Shown: positions 1-8,736 of the stretch, in pieces | Layout of the letters: each line of letters begins with the position of its first letter | Position numbering within the stretch: position 1 is the stretch's first letter | From: Clostridia bacterium | GTDB taxonomy: Bacteria > Bacillota > Clostridia > Oscillospirales > Acutalibacteraceae | NCBI GenBank assembly: GCA_900771085.1 | Contig: CAAGMR010000059.1 | Location: forward strand, 1 to 21,828 | Reading direction: 5' to 3' | DNA length: 21,828 nucleotides | Position numbers and translations under genes: made by a program | Notes under the pieces: generated by a model | The model's input: only the letters and a program-made list of their open reading frames with translations | Database searches by the model: none | What the model was told of the DNA's origin: nothing

Positions 1-2622
1 GCTCTTAAGTTCTGCGATTTCTTTTTCTGTCTCCTCGTTTGCCTTGCGGAACTCTTCAATTTCATTTTCAAGCTGAAGATTCTTTTCGCGAGCTTTGTCG
101 CGCTGTTCTTCTACGCCTGCCTTCTGAGTATTCTTTGCCTCAACGTCCTTGTTAAGACCGAGAATCTCAATATCGAGATCTATTCTCTTCTGAACAGATT
201 CGTCGTAACGTGCCTGAATGGATGAAACTGTGTCTGAAATGCTGTCGGACTGGTTCTCAAGGTCTGAGAGAGCTTTTGCAAAGCGATCTACATCTGCTTT
301 TGCTGCGGCAAGATCCTTTTCAAGTTCTGCCTTCTTATCTGCGCCGCCCTGCTGATCCATAAGCACTTCTTTTACTGCGGCATCGGCAACTTCGTAATTG
401 CCCTGTGCCAATGTATATGCACTTTCTGCTCTTACGAGTTCCTCGTTAGCACGAGTGAGGTCTGCACTTGCAGCCTCAAACTCAGCTCTTGCAGTCGCTT
501 CGTCTGCCAGAGCCTTCTTGCCCTCTTCGGAAGCTGCCACCAGTTTTTCGTGAAGCTTTTCAAGCTTTTCCTTCAGGGCATTTATCTCGCCTCCGCGAGA
601 GATGAGGCCGGCATTTTTGATGCGGGCACCGCCCGTCATTGAACCGCCGGCATTAATAACCTGGCCATCAAGAGTAACTATCTTGAAGCGGTTTTTATAT
701 TTCTTGCCGATGGCAACGGCACTGTCCATATCCTCTACAACTACTGTGCGGGCAAGCTGTGCCTCTACTATCTGAGTATATTTTTTATCTGCCTTTACAA
801 GGTTTGATGCTATGTCTACAAAACCGAAGCAGTCATCAAGACCCGGTTCTGACAGAGTCTTTGACCTGATTGCAGAAATCGGAAGAAATGTTGCACGGCC
901 TACTTTGTTGTTCTTGAGGTAATTGATTGCTGCCTTCGCGTCGTTCTCACTGTCGACAACAATAAACTGAACGGCTCCGCCGAGAGCGGTTTCAATTGCT
1001 GTGCTGTACTTGTCCGGAACACTGATAAGCTGTGAAAGCGGACCGTGAATGCCTCTGAGTGTTCCGCGCTTTGCCTCTTTAGTAACGGCCTTAACGGAAC
1101 CTGCGAAGCCTTCCATGTTTTTCTCGAGATCGGAGAGCATCTGAATACGTCCTTCGAGCTGTTCATGCTCACGACGGATGGTATCGAATGCCTCTCTTTT
1201 TTCTTCGAGTTTCTTTGTGCGGTTGTTCAAGCGGATTTCATAACCTGAGATAGAATTCTCGAGGCTCTGCTTTTCATCTTCTGCAGCTTCCAGTCTTTTT
1301 TTTGCTTCGTCTGCAAGTTTCTTGAGGTCTTCGGCATTGGCACGTTTTTCACCAATCTGATCGTCCATGCCAAGAAGGCGTTCATGGAGGTCGCTGATTG
1401 CGGCTTCTGTCGTAGACTGTTTCAGTCTTGCATCTGCGAGGTTTGCAGTTGCATCTGTTATTTTTTCTGTGAAGTCAGCGTTTTTGTCATTGTTAGACTT
1501 CATATCTGCGGCAAACTGTTCTACTTCCGCATTTATTCTGTCAAACTCGGCTTTCTTCTCATCAATGGTTTTCTGAATGCCTGCAATTTCAGCTTCAATG
1601 TCTGCTATCTGTTTATCAAATTCATTGTAGTCGTTGTCGCCGTCTGTCATATCGCGGCTGAGACGCTCAATGCTCTGGTTGTTATGCTCAATGGTGTTTT
1701 CTTTTACGGCAATCTGTGAAGAGAGTTCAGATGATTCTTCATCAAATGAGGAAATGCTCTTTCTGATATCCTCAATGGCAATGTTGATTTCTGTTCTTCT
1801 GTTGCTTGCAGCTTCAATGTCATTTTCAATTTTTTCAAGAGCGGCTTCTGCACTGTCATACTGAGCCTGGGCAATACTTACCTTTCGCTCCTGTTCTTTG
1901 ATTTTTTCTTTGAGGCTGTCGATATTGTAAAGCCAGAGGCTGATTTCAAGCTGCTTTCTGCTTTCGGCAAGAACAAGGAATTCCTGTGCCTTTTCACTCT
2001 GGACTCTAAGTGGTTCAACTCGGGTTTCAAGCTCGGAAAGAATGTCTCTGAGTCTTACGAGATTTTCCTCTGCCTGATTAAGACGCTTGATTGACTCTGC
2101 ACGTCTGTATCTGAAGTGAGAAATACCTGAAGCTTCCTCAAGCATGTCTCTTCTTCCGGTTGATTTTGAAGAAACCATGTCAGCAACCTTACCCTGGCTG
2201 ACCATGGAATAACCGTCTCTGCCGAGACCGGTGTCCATGAAAAGTTCGTTGATGTCACGAAGACGTACGGTTTCTCCGTTTATTTTGTATTCACCTTCAC
2301 CTGAACGATAGTAGCGACGTGTAATTGCCACTTCATCCTTATCGTAGTTAAGGCTTCTGTCTCTGTTATCAAGGCGCAATGTTACTTCGGCATAGCCCAG
2401 AGCTCTTCTCTGGTCTGTGCCGCCAAATATTACGTCTTCCATTTTTGCTCCTCGAAGATTCTTGGTGGACTGTTCACCGAGAACCCAGCGGACTGCGTCA
2501 GAAATATTACTTTTGCCGGATCCGTTTGGTCCGACAACAGCGGTCATTCCCTTGTCAAAACTGAGAACAGTCTTGTCGGGAAATGATTTAAACCCCTGCA
2601 GTTCTAGCGCTTTTAAAACCAT
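1..2622 (-). CDS. smc: Chromosome segregation ATPase Smc (N-terminal 874 residues, cut by window edge)
   Basis: The reading frame is open from an ATG at 2622 to the left edge with no stop. The N-terminus carries the ABC-type Walker A motif GPNGSGKS at residues 31-38, followed by ADVxLRxDN-like and VSQGKV Q-loop segments near residues 85-150. Long charged heptad stretches (the coiled-coil arm) then run to about residue 500. A hinge domain starts near residue 500 (SVKAV...RGIHGPLSQLI) and ends with GGSMTGGA around residue 665, after which the returning coiled coil begins. Family members have about 1180 residues, so roughly 300, including the C-terminal head with signature and Walker B motifs, lie outside the window. 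Smc forms the condensin-like complex with ScpA and ScpB that compacts and segregates the chromosome. The start codon lies inside the last codons of the upstream radical SAM gene (10-nt overlap), with AGAGG as ribosome binding site. Confidence 0.96.
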   Translation of the reverse strand, partial: MVLKALELQGFKSFPDKTVLSFDKGMTAVVGPNGSGKSNISDAVRWVLGEQSTKNLRGAKMEDVIFGGTDQRRALGYAEVTLRLDNRDRSLNYDKDEVAITRRYYRSGEGEYKINGETVRLRDINELFMDTGLGRDGYSMVSQGKVADMVSSKSTGRRDMLEEASGISHFRYRRAESIKRLNQAEENLVRLRDILSELETRVEPLRVQSEKAQEFLVLAESRKQLEISLWLYNIDSLKEKIKEQERKVSIAQAQYDSAEAALEKIENDIEAASNRRTEINIAIEDIRKSISSFDEESSELSSQIAVKENTIEHNNQSIERLSRDMTDGDNDYNEFDKQIADIEAEIAGIQKTIDEKKAEFDRINAEVEQFAADMKSNNDKNADFTEKITDATANLADARLKQSTTEAAISDLHERLLGMDDQIGEKRANAEDLKKLADEAKKRLEAAEDEKQSLENSISGYEIRLNNRTKKLEEKREAFDTIRREHEQLEGRIQMLSDLEKNMEGFAGSVKAVTKEAKRGTLRGIHGPLSQLISVPDKYSTAIETALGGAVQFIVVDSENDAKAAINYLKNNKVGRATFLPISAIRSKTLSEPGLDDCFGFVDIASNLVKADKKYTQIVEAQLARTVVVEDMDSAVAIGKKYKNRFKIVTLDGQVINAGGSMTGGARIKNAGLISRGGEINALKEKLEKLHEKLVAASEEGKKALADEATARAEFEAASADLTRANEELVRAESAYTLAQGNYEVADAAVKEVLMDQQGGADKKAELEKDLAAAKADVDRFAKALSDLENQSDSISDTVSSIQARYDESVQKRIDLDIEILGLNKDVEAKNTQKAGVEEQRDKAREKNLQLENEIEEFRKANEETEKEIAELKS

Positions 2623-3608
2623 GTGTTTACAACCTCTACGTGGTATTTTTGGAGTCCGCTTTCTGCGCGGACCTTACAGTTAAAACCGTTATCATTTAAT
2701 TTTAATATATTTTTGCGTCTCTGTCCCGTCATTTTGGAAATTTCAGACGGTGCAACCAATAAAGTTACGTTTCCGGGTTCGGTGCCTTCCAGAGCCTTCA
2801 TTGCAAGCGAGTAATAAAGCTCTCCTTCAACAAGTTCTCTGAAAGCAGGATGATAAGCTCCTGCAATGTAGCCATCTTCCACACCGCCTCCCGAATGGAG
2901 ACCGAGACGTATAACTTTTATGCCTGCGTCATTAAACATAGGCAAAAGTTTTGCACAGATTTCTACAGCTTCGTCAAGTTCCTGCGGTTTGTATCTGCCT
3001 TCCCTTAAAAACTTTGCAAGCTCTGTGCCTTCGAGTACAACCGTAGGATAAATACGGATTGTACTCGGTTTAAGTTTTATAAGTTTCTCTGCAGTCTGCA
3101 GAGTTTTTTCCTCTGTGTCTCCGTAAAGCCCGGTCATCATCTGAAGACCAAGTTCAAAACCATATTCCTTTATGAGTTCTGATGCCCGCTCCACGTCTTC
3201 TCTGCTGTGTCCGCGGCGGTTCAGTGCAAGAACCTCATCATCCATGCTCTGGGCGCCAAGTTCTATTGCTTCAACACCGTAAGCCTTGAGGGTATCAAGG
3301 ATCTCCTCATCAATGTAATCAGGTCTTGTGGATATACGGATTCCGCTTATATCTCCGTTCTCGACGAAAGGCTTCGCCGCGTCGAGAAGAGAAATCATGT
3401 AATCCTTCGGTATGGCAGTGAAACTGCCGCCGAAGAACGCAAGCTGCGCTCCTCTGTCACCATGTGCAAGCGCAATGCTGACAGCTTCCGATACATCTTC
3501 AGGCTTTGCCGTCTGAGGGTTGCCGGTTATCACTCTCTGGTTGCAGAAAGTGCAGCTGTGCGGACAGCCGCTATGTGTGACAAAAAGAGCTATGTTGCTG
3601 TGCTTCAT
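2613..3608 (-). CDS. Elp3-like radical SAM protein
   Basis: The 331-residue protein has a radical SAM cluster motif GCPHSCTFC (C15, C19, C22; Cx3Cx2C) that would bind a 4Fe-4S cluster and S-adenosylmethionine. It is followed by FFGGSFTAI and the ELGAQSMDDEVL segment typical of Elp3-related enzymes. No acetyltransferase domain is present, unlike true Elp3, so a tRNA wobble-uridine role is only an analogy. A stand-alone member between rnc and smc is, as I recall, a conserved arrangement in Clostridia, but its substrate is unknown. The ATG overlaps the rnc stop as ATGA, and its own stop lies 10 nt inside smc, so translation is probably coupled in both directions. Confidence 0.9.
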   Translation of the reverse strand: MKHSNIALFVTHSGCPHSCTFCNQRVITGNPQTAKPEDVSEAVSIALAHGDRGAQLAFFGGSFTAIPKDYMISLLDAAKPFVENGDISGIRISTRPDYIDEEILDTLKAYGVEAIELGAQSMDDEVLALNRRGHSREDVERASELIKEYGFELGLQMMTGLYGDTEEKTLQTAEKLIKLKPSTIRIYPTVVLEGTELAKFLREGRYKPQELDEAVEICAKLLPMFNDAGIKVIRLGLHSGGGVEDGYIAGAYHPAFRELVEGELYYSLAMKALEGTEPGNVTLLVAPSEISKMTGQRRKNILKLNDNGFNCKVRAESGLQKYHVEVVNTWF

Positions 3609-4312
3609 ATTCCCATAAGTTCGAGCGCTTCCTTTGCTGCAAGCTGCTCGGCATTTTTCTTTGTTCTGCCTATACCCTTGCCGATGACATTGGAGTTGAG
3701 GTGTACTTCAACCTCAAAACGCTTGTCGTGGTCAGGTCCGGTCTCACCGGTGAGAACATATGTGAGCTTTTCCTCAGGATTCTTCTGGATGATTTCCTGA
3801 AGCTTTGTCTTGTAGTCCTTGAAGGAAATTGCATGTTCGTCAATTGCCTTCATTACAAAACGAAGTACAAATTCTCTGGCAGGCTCAATGCCGCCGTCAA
3901 GGTAGATTGCTGCGATAACTGCCTCAAAAGCGTCTGCAAGTATGGATGCTCTTTCAGCACCGCCGCACTTGCGCTCACCCTTACCGAGAAGGATAAAGTT
4001 TCCAAGGTCTATCTGCTTTGCAAATCCGAAAAGTGATTCCTCACATACTGTTGATGCGCGAAGCTTTGTAAGCTTGCCTTCCGGAATGTCCTTGAAATTG
4101 TTGAAGAATCTGTCGGCGGTGATAAAACCCAGAACAGAGTCGCCGAGGAATTCGAGTCTTTCGTTGTATTTATAGCCGTTACCCTGCTCATTGGCATAGG
4201 AAGAGTGAGTAAGAGCTGTGTCGAGATAAGCTATCTCTTTAAATGTGTACTCGAGTTTTTCTTCAAATTCATGAAGCTGCTCGAGTCGCTCTTCTTCAAT
4301 GATTCGAGTCAT
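3605..4312 (-). CDS. rnc: Ribonuclease III
   Basis: The 235-residue protein has the RNase III signature NERLEFLGDSVL at residues 50-61. Metal-binding acidic residues fit at E54 and D58, with D127 and E130 in LADAFEAVIAAIYLDGG. A double-stranded RNA-binding domain follows from about residue 166 (DYKTKLQEI) to the end, including GRTKKNAEQLAAKEAL. It cleaves double-stranded RNA in rRNA precursors and structured mRNAs. Length matches the family. The gene begins with ATG one base into the plsX stop (TAATG) and ends in an ATGA overlap with the radical SAM gene. Confidence 0.97.
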   Translation of the reverse strand: MTRIIEEERLEQLHEFEEKLEYTFKEIAYLDTALTHSSYANEQGNGYKYNERLEFLGDSVLGFITADRFFNNFKDIPEGKLTKLRASTVCEESLFGFAKQIDLGNFILLGKGERKCGGAERASILADAFEAVIAAIYLDGGIEPAREFVLRFVMKAIDEHAISFKDYKTKLQEIIQKNPEEKLTYVLTGETGPDHDKRFEVEVHLNSNVIGKGIGRTKKNAEQLAAKEALELMGI

Positions 4313-5322
4313 TATTCTTCCTCCCCTGCAGGTGCCTTTGCAACGGCGTTTGCTATCTCTTCAATTACACCCTGGTTTGCATAAATCTCTGCCTGGTGAA
4401 TTGCATTCTTTATGGCCTCTGCTCCCGAAGAGCCATGGGCTTTGATTACCGGCTTCTGTACACCCATGACAGGTGCGCCGCCGAGCTTGTTATAGTCCAT
4501 CTTATCCTTAAGTTCCATGATGCCGCTCTTTACACCGAGGGCTGAAACCCTGGTAAGTGCATTTTTCTTGTACATAGCCTTGATGTTTTTCATGACCATC
4601 ATTGCTGCGCCCTCATAAGTCTTAAGGAAAATGTTTCCTGTAAAACCGTCTGCAACAACAACATCTGCGGCACCGAAAGGAACTTCTCTTGATTCCACGT
4701 TGCCGATAAAGTTGTAGTCACTCTGTGAGCGCATAAGTTCATTTGCCTTGACATAAAGGTCTGTGCCTTTGTTCTCTTCGGCACCGATGTTAAGAAGACC
4801 TACGCGAGGGTCTGAAACACCCATAACCTTTTTCATGAAGATGCTCGCCATAACGCCAAAGTTGTGAAGACCCTCAGGGGTAACTTCAACATTTGCACCG
4901 CAGTCCATAAGCATAAACGGGGTGGTGTCAGAAGGCATGATGCTTGCAATTGCAGGGCGTCTGATGCCTTTGATACGTTTTACGATAAATGTAGCACCAA
5001 CCACAAGGGCTCCTGTGGAGCCGGCTGATACGAAGGCGTCGCCTTCACCTTCGGCAAGGGCCTTGAGGCCCACTGCCATTGAGCAGTCGTTATATTTCTT
5101 GAGAATAGAACGAGGGTCTGCTTCTACAGGTATTTTTCCTTCTGCATGCTTTATGGCAAGGGAAGTTATATCGATACCATTCTCTCTGGCACAAGTCTTA
5201 ATAAGAGACTCGTCGCCACAGAGGATAATATCGAAACCGTATTCCTCTTTTGCAAGAAGGGATCCTTTAATGATTTCGAGCGGTGCATTGTCGCCGCCGA
5301 ATGCGTCTACAAGGATTCTCAT
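4312..5322 (-). CDS. plsX: Phosphate acyltransferase PlsX
   Basis: The 336-residue protein begins MRILVDAFGGDNAP, the typical PlsX N-terminus, and contains SAGSTGALVVGA and GAEENKGTDL segments of the family. It converts acyl-ACP and phosphate to acyl-phosphate for PlsY in membrane phospholipid synthesis. I chose the ATG at 5322 rather than the in-frame TTG at 5334 because GGAGG at 5331-5327 sits a few bases upstream and the family N-terminus begins exactly there. The start follows the trmFO stop by one base (TAATATG), so the ribosome binding site lies inside the end of trmFO. No acyl carrier protein gene follows, although some Firmicutes place acpP here. Confidence 0.96.
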   Translation of the reverse strand: MRILVDAFGGDNAPLEIIKGSLLAKEEYGFDIILCGDESLIKTCARENGIDITSLAIKHAEGKIPVEADPRSILKKYNDCSMAVGLKALAEGEGDAFVSAGSTGALVVGATFIVKRIKGIRRPAIASIMPSDTTPFMLMDCGANVEVTPEGLHNFGVMASIFMKKVMGVSDPRVGLLNIGAEENKGTDLYVKANELMRSQSDYNFIGNVESREVPFGAADVVVADGFTGNIFLKTYEGAAMMVMKNIKAMYKKNALTRVSALGVKSGIMELKDKMDYNKLGGAPVMGVQKPVIKAHGSSGAEAIKNAIHQAEIYANQGVIEEIANAVAKAPAGEEE

Positions 5323-5323
5323 A

Positions 5324-6628
5324 TTAACCTCCAAAATATTCTATGGAGCGGGCAGCCAAAGCGGCATAACGCTCCTTTTTATCGCGGATTTTTTCAGGAA
5401 GCGGAGGAAGCACGCCAAAGTTTGCTCCCATAGGCTGGAAATTTTCAACGGTCGGGTCGCTGATATAACGTGAAAGCGCACCCATCATTGTGTAATCAGG
5501 TAAAATAACTTCTTCTTTTCCGAGAAGTTTGTTTGCGGCATTAAGACCTGCAAGTATGCCGGACATGGCAGATTCCATGTAGCCTTCTACTCCTGTGATC
5601 TGACCGGCAAAGTAAAGACCTTCTCGCTCTCTGCATTCAAATGTTGCATTGAGGAGTTTAGGTGAGTTGATAAATGTATTTCTGTGCATGACGCCGTAAC
5701 GCAGGAATTCTGCGTTTTCGAGACCCGGAATCATGGAGAACACTCTTTTCTGTTCGCCAAACTTTAAGTTTGTCTGGAAGCCGACCAGGTTGTACATGGT
5801 ACCTGTTGCCGTCTCTTTGCGAAGCTGAAGAACAGCCCATGGTCTGTGACCCGTGCGCGGGTCTCTGAGGCCGACAGGCTTCAGCGGGCCAAAACGCATT
5901 GTGTCTGCTCCGCGAGATGCCATGACTTCAATAGGCATACATCCTTCATATACGCCGTGCTTCTTGTCAAACTCGTGAAGTTCTGCGGACTCTGCACCCA
6001 TGAGAGCCTCGTAGAAGGCTTCATACTCTTCTTTGTTCATAGGGCAGTTGATGTAGTCATCGGCACCGCCACGATCATATCTGGACTGAGTGAAAGCCTT
6101 GTTCATGTCAATGCTGTCGCCACTGACGATAGGGGCAACGGCATCGAAGAAATGCAGGCCTTCCCCGCCGCACAGTTTCTCTATGTCAGCGGTGAGGGCA
6201 TCTGACGCAAGCGGGCCTGCCGCAACAATAATTGCATCGGCCTCGCTGCTGTCGGGAATCCTTGTAACCTCTTCATGGTGAATGATGATATTTTCCATAT
6301 TCTCCATGGTTTCGGTTACAAGCTTTGAAAAGTCTTCTCTGTTTACGGAGAGTGAACCACCGGCAGGAACCGATGTTTTTCTTGCAATATCAACGCAGAT
6401 ACTGCCAAAGCGTGTCATCTCTTCCTTCATAAGACCTGCGGCTGATTCGAGACGCATTGCCTTGAAAGAATTGGAGCAGATAAGCTCTGCAAAGTTTTCA
6501 CTTTTATGTGCAGGACTGAACTTTACCGGTTTCATTTCATAGAGATGAGTCTCTATGCCAGCTCTGGCAAGCTGTGCAGCAGCTTCAACACCGGCAAAAC
6601 CCGCTCCGATAACAATAGCTTTTTTCAC
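5324..6628 (-). CDS. trmFO: tRNA m5U54 methyltransferase TrmFO (folate/FAD-dependent)
   Basis: The 434-residue flavoprotein has an FAD-binding Rossmann motif GAGFAG at residues 8-13. C51 (ICSNSFKA) and C230 (EGCMPIEVMASRG) correspond to the two functional cysteines known from the family. The C-terminal region keeps FAGQITGVEGYMESA. It methylates U54 in the T-loop of tRNA using 5,10-methylenetetrahydrofolate and FAD; this is the Gram-positive counterpart of TrmA. The start is a GTG at 6628, two bases after the topA stop, preceded by GGAGAAG. Confidence 0.97.
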   Translation of the reverse strand: MKKAIVIGAGFAGVEAAAQLARAGIETHLYEMKPVKFSPAHKSENFAELICSNSFKAMRLESAAGLMKEEMTRFGSICVDIARKTSVPAGGSLSVNREDFSKLVTETMENMENIIIHHEEVTRIPDSSEADAIIVAAGPLASDALTADIEKLCGGEGLHFFDAVAPIVSGDSIDMNKAFTQSRYDRGGADDYINCPMNKEEYEAFYEALMGAESAELHEFDKKHGVYEGCMPIEVMASRGADTMRFGPLKPVGLRDPRTGHRPWAVLQLRKETATGTMYNLVGFQTNLKFGEQKRVFSMIPGLENAEFLRYGVMHRNTFINSPKLLNATFECREREGLYFAGQITGVEGYMESAMSGILAGLNAANKLLGKEEVILPDYTMMGALSRYISDPTVENFQPMGANFGVLPPLPEKIRDKKERYAALAARSIEYFGG

Positions 6629-6630
6629 AA

Positions 6631-8736
6631 TTATTCTTCTCCGCTCTTTTTCTTCTTCTTAGGTGCTGCCTGTTCGTAGCCGCAGTCCTCGTTAAGGCAA
6701 ACGAGTGATGTTCTGTGCTTGAAGAGGCTCTTTCCGCACTTTGGACACTTTTCCTTTGTTGGAACATCCCATGTGCTGAACTGGCATTCAGGCCAGGATT
6801 CACATCCGTAGAATACGTATCCACGCTTGGACTTTCTCTGAACTACCTTGCTTCCGCAGTTAGGGCATTCAGCGCCTGTGTCCATAATGAGTGGCTTTGT
6901 ATTCTTACACTCAGGATAACCCGGGCATGCAAGGAACTTGCCGAAACGGCCTGTCTTGATAACCATCATGCGGCCGCACTTGTCACAAGGAATGTCGGTC
7001 TTGTCTGATTCGAGCTGAATCTTTTCACCCTTCATGTCTTCCTTGGCTTTCTTTAAGTGCTCCTCAATCTCTTCATAGAACTGACGGATTGTTTCAACAT
7101 AATCCTTTTCGCCTTCGCTGATATTGTCGAGGAACTCTTCCATGTCAGCTGTGTATTTCTTGTTTACGATGTTTGGGAACTGCTTCTCAAGAAGCTTTGT
7201 TACCTCTTCACCGAGTTCTGTTGGCTTGAGCTGCTTGCTCTCTCTTGTTACGTATTCACGTGAGAGAACTGTTGTAATAATTGAAGCATAAGTACTTGGA
7301 CGGCCGATACCGTTTTCCTCAAGTTCCTTGATGAGAGATGCTTCGTTGTAACGTGCAGGTGGCTGAGTGAAATGCTGGTTGCCTGTGATCTCCTTAAGCT
7401 TGAGAACATCTCCGGCCTTGAGATCGGGAAGACCTGTTGCCTTTTCGTCATCCATGTTGTAAACAACTGTGCAACCATCAAACTTAACGCTGAAACCGCT
7501 TGCAGAGAAGAGGCAGTACTCTGAGTCATTGCCGTTCTTTGTAGCCTTGATTTCAACCTTCATTGTGCTCTGAATGCTGTCAGCCATTAAAGCTGCAACA
7601 AATCTGTTCCAGATAAGCTTGTAAAGCTTGTACTGGTCAGATGAAAGAGAACCGCGAAGCTCATCAGGGGTCATTGCAACATTGGTAGGACGGATTGCTT
7701 CATGTGCATCCTGAGCATTGTTCTTTGTCTTGTATACACGAGGCTTTGCAGGAAGATACTGCTCGCCATATGTTTCGCGGATATATTTCTCTGTAGCCTG
7801 TCTTGCCTCATCGGAAATACGGAGAGAGTCTGTTCTCATGTATGTGATGAGACCTATCTGTGTGCCCTGAATGTTTACGCCTTCGTAAAGTTCCTGAGCA
7901 ACCTTCATTGTACGCTTTGCCTGAAAACCAAGCTTGTGAGATGCGTCCTGCTGAAGAGTAGATGTTGTGAAAGGAGCGTATGGCTTTTTCTTTCTTGTAC
8001 CCTTCTTAACGGTTTCGATAACGAAGTCTGCACCGTCAAGGCGTGCAAGATATGCATCGTTCTGTTCTTTATTGCTGATTTCAACCTTTCCCTTTTCGTC
8101 CTTTGTAAGAGCTGCAGGGAATACCTTTCTTGATGAAGGCGGGTTGAACTTGGCATCGATTGACCAATATTCTTCAGGCTTGAAGTCACGGATTTTTCTT
8201 TCTCTGTCAACGATGAGCTTGAGTGCAACTGACTGAACTCGTCCGGCAGAAAGACCTCTTCTGATCTTCTGAGAAACGAAAGGACTGATTCTGTAACCTA
8301 CAAGTCTGTCGAGGATGCGGCGAGTCTGCTGAGCATCAACAAGGTTCATGTCAATCTTGTGTGGATTGGCAATACCTGCCTCGATACCTGTCTTTGTGAT
8401 TTCATTAAATGTAATGCGGTTTGCATCATTAAGGTCAAGACCCATGATTTCCGCAAGATGCCAGGAGATGGCTTCACCTTCGCGGTCAGGGTCGGTTGCG
8501 AGGTAGATTTTGTCATAGTTTGGAACTGCGTCTTTGAGTTCCTTGACAAGCTTTTCCTTTCCCTTGATAACCGCATACTTTGGCTCAAAGTTGTTCTTTA
8601 CGTCAACGTTGAGACGAGCCGCAGGAAGATCGCGGACATGTCCCATGGACGCAGTAACATCATAGTCGTTACCGAGAACCTGCTTAATTGTTTTTGTTTT
8701 GGTTGGAGACTCAACAATAATTAGATTTCTAGCCAT
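6631..8736 (-). CDS. topA: DNA topoisomerase I (type IA)
   Basis: The 701-residue protein starts with the Toprim domain (LIIVESPTKTKTI, then ATDPDREGEAISWHL with the metal-binding aspartates). The catalytic tyrosine is Y299 in ITYMRTDS. At the C-terminus there are three zinc-ribbon modules between about residues 583 and 690, each with paired CxxC-type cysteines (CDKCGRMM...CPGYPEC, CPNCGS...CESWPEC, CPKCG...CLNEDC), and a lysine-rich tail. It relaxes negative supercoils. The ATG directly abuts the dprA stop (TAAATG). Following dprA is, as I recall, the common order in Firmicutes. Confidence 0.98.
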   Translation of the reverse strand: MARNLIIVESPTKTKTIKQVLGNDYDVTASMGHVRDLPAARLNVDVKNNFEPKYAVIKGKEKLVKELKDAVPNYDKIYLATDPDREGEAISWHLAEIMGLDLNDANRITFNEITKTGIEAGIANPHKIDMNLVDAQQTRRILDRLVGYRISPFVSQKIRRGLSAGRVQSVALKLIVDRERKIRDFKPEEYWSIDAKFNPPSSRKVFPAALTKDEKGKVEISNKEQNDAYLARLDGADFVIETVKKGTRKKKPYAPFTTSTLQQDASHKLGFQAKRTMKVAQELYEGVNIQGTQIGLITYMRTDSLRISDEARQATEKYIRETYGEQYLPAKPRVYKTKNNAQDAHEAIRPTNVAMTPDELRGSLSSDQYKLYKLIWNRFVAALMADSIQSTMKVEIKATKNGNDSEYCLFSASGFSVKFDGCTVVYNMDDEKATGLPDLKAGDVLKLKEITGNQHFTQPPARYNEASLIKELEENGIGRPSTYASIITTVLSREYVTRESKQLKPTELGEEVTKLLEKQFPNIVNKKYTADMEEFLDNISEGEKDYVETIRQFYEEIEEHLKKAKEDMKGEKIQLESDKTDIPCDKCGRMMVIKTGRFGKFLACPGYPECKNTKPLIMDTGAECPNCGSKVVQRKSKRGYVFYGCESWPECQFSTWDVPTKEKCPKCGKSLFKHRTSLVCLNEDCGYEQAAPKKKKKSGEE

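Noticed and set aside
3207..3800. 197-residue plus-strand frame across the radical SAM/rnc junction
   Set aside because: Antisense to two well-identified genes, no ribosome site, no domain; a shadow frame.
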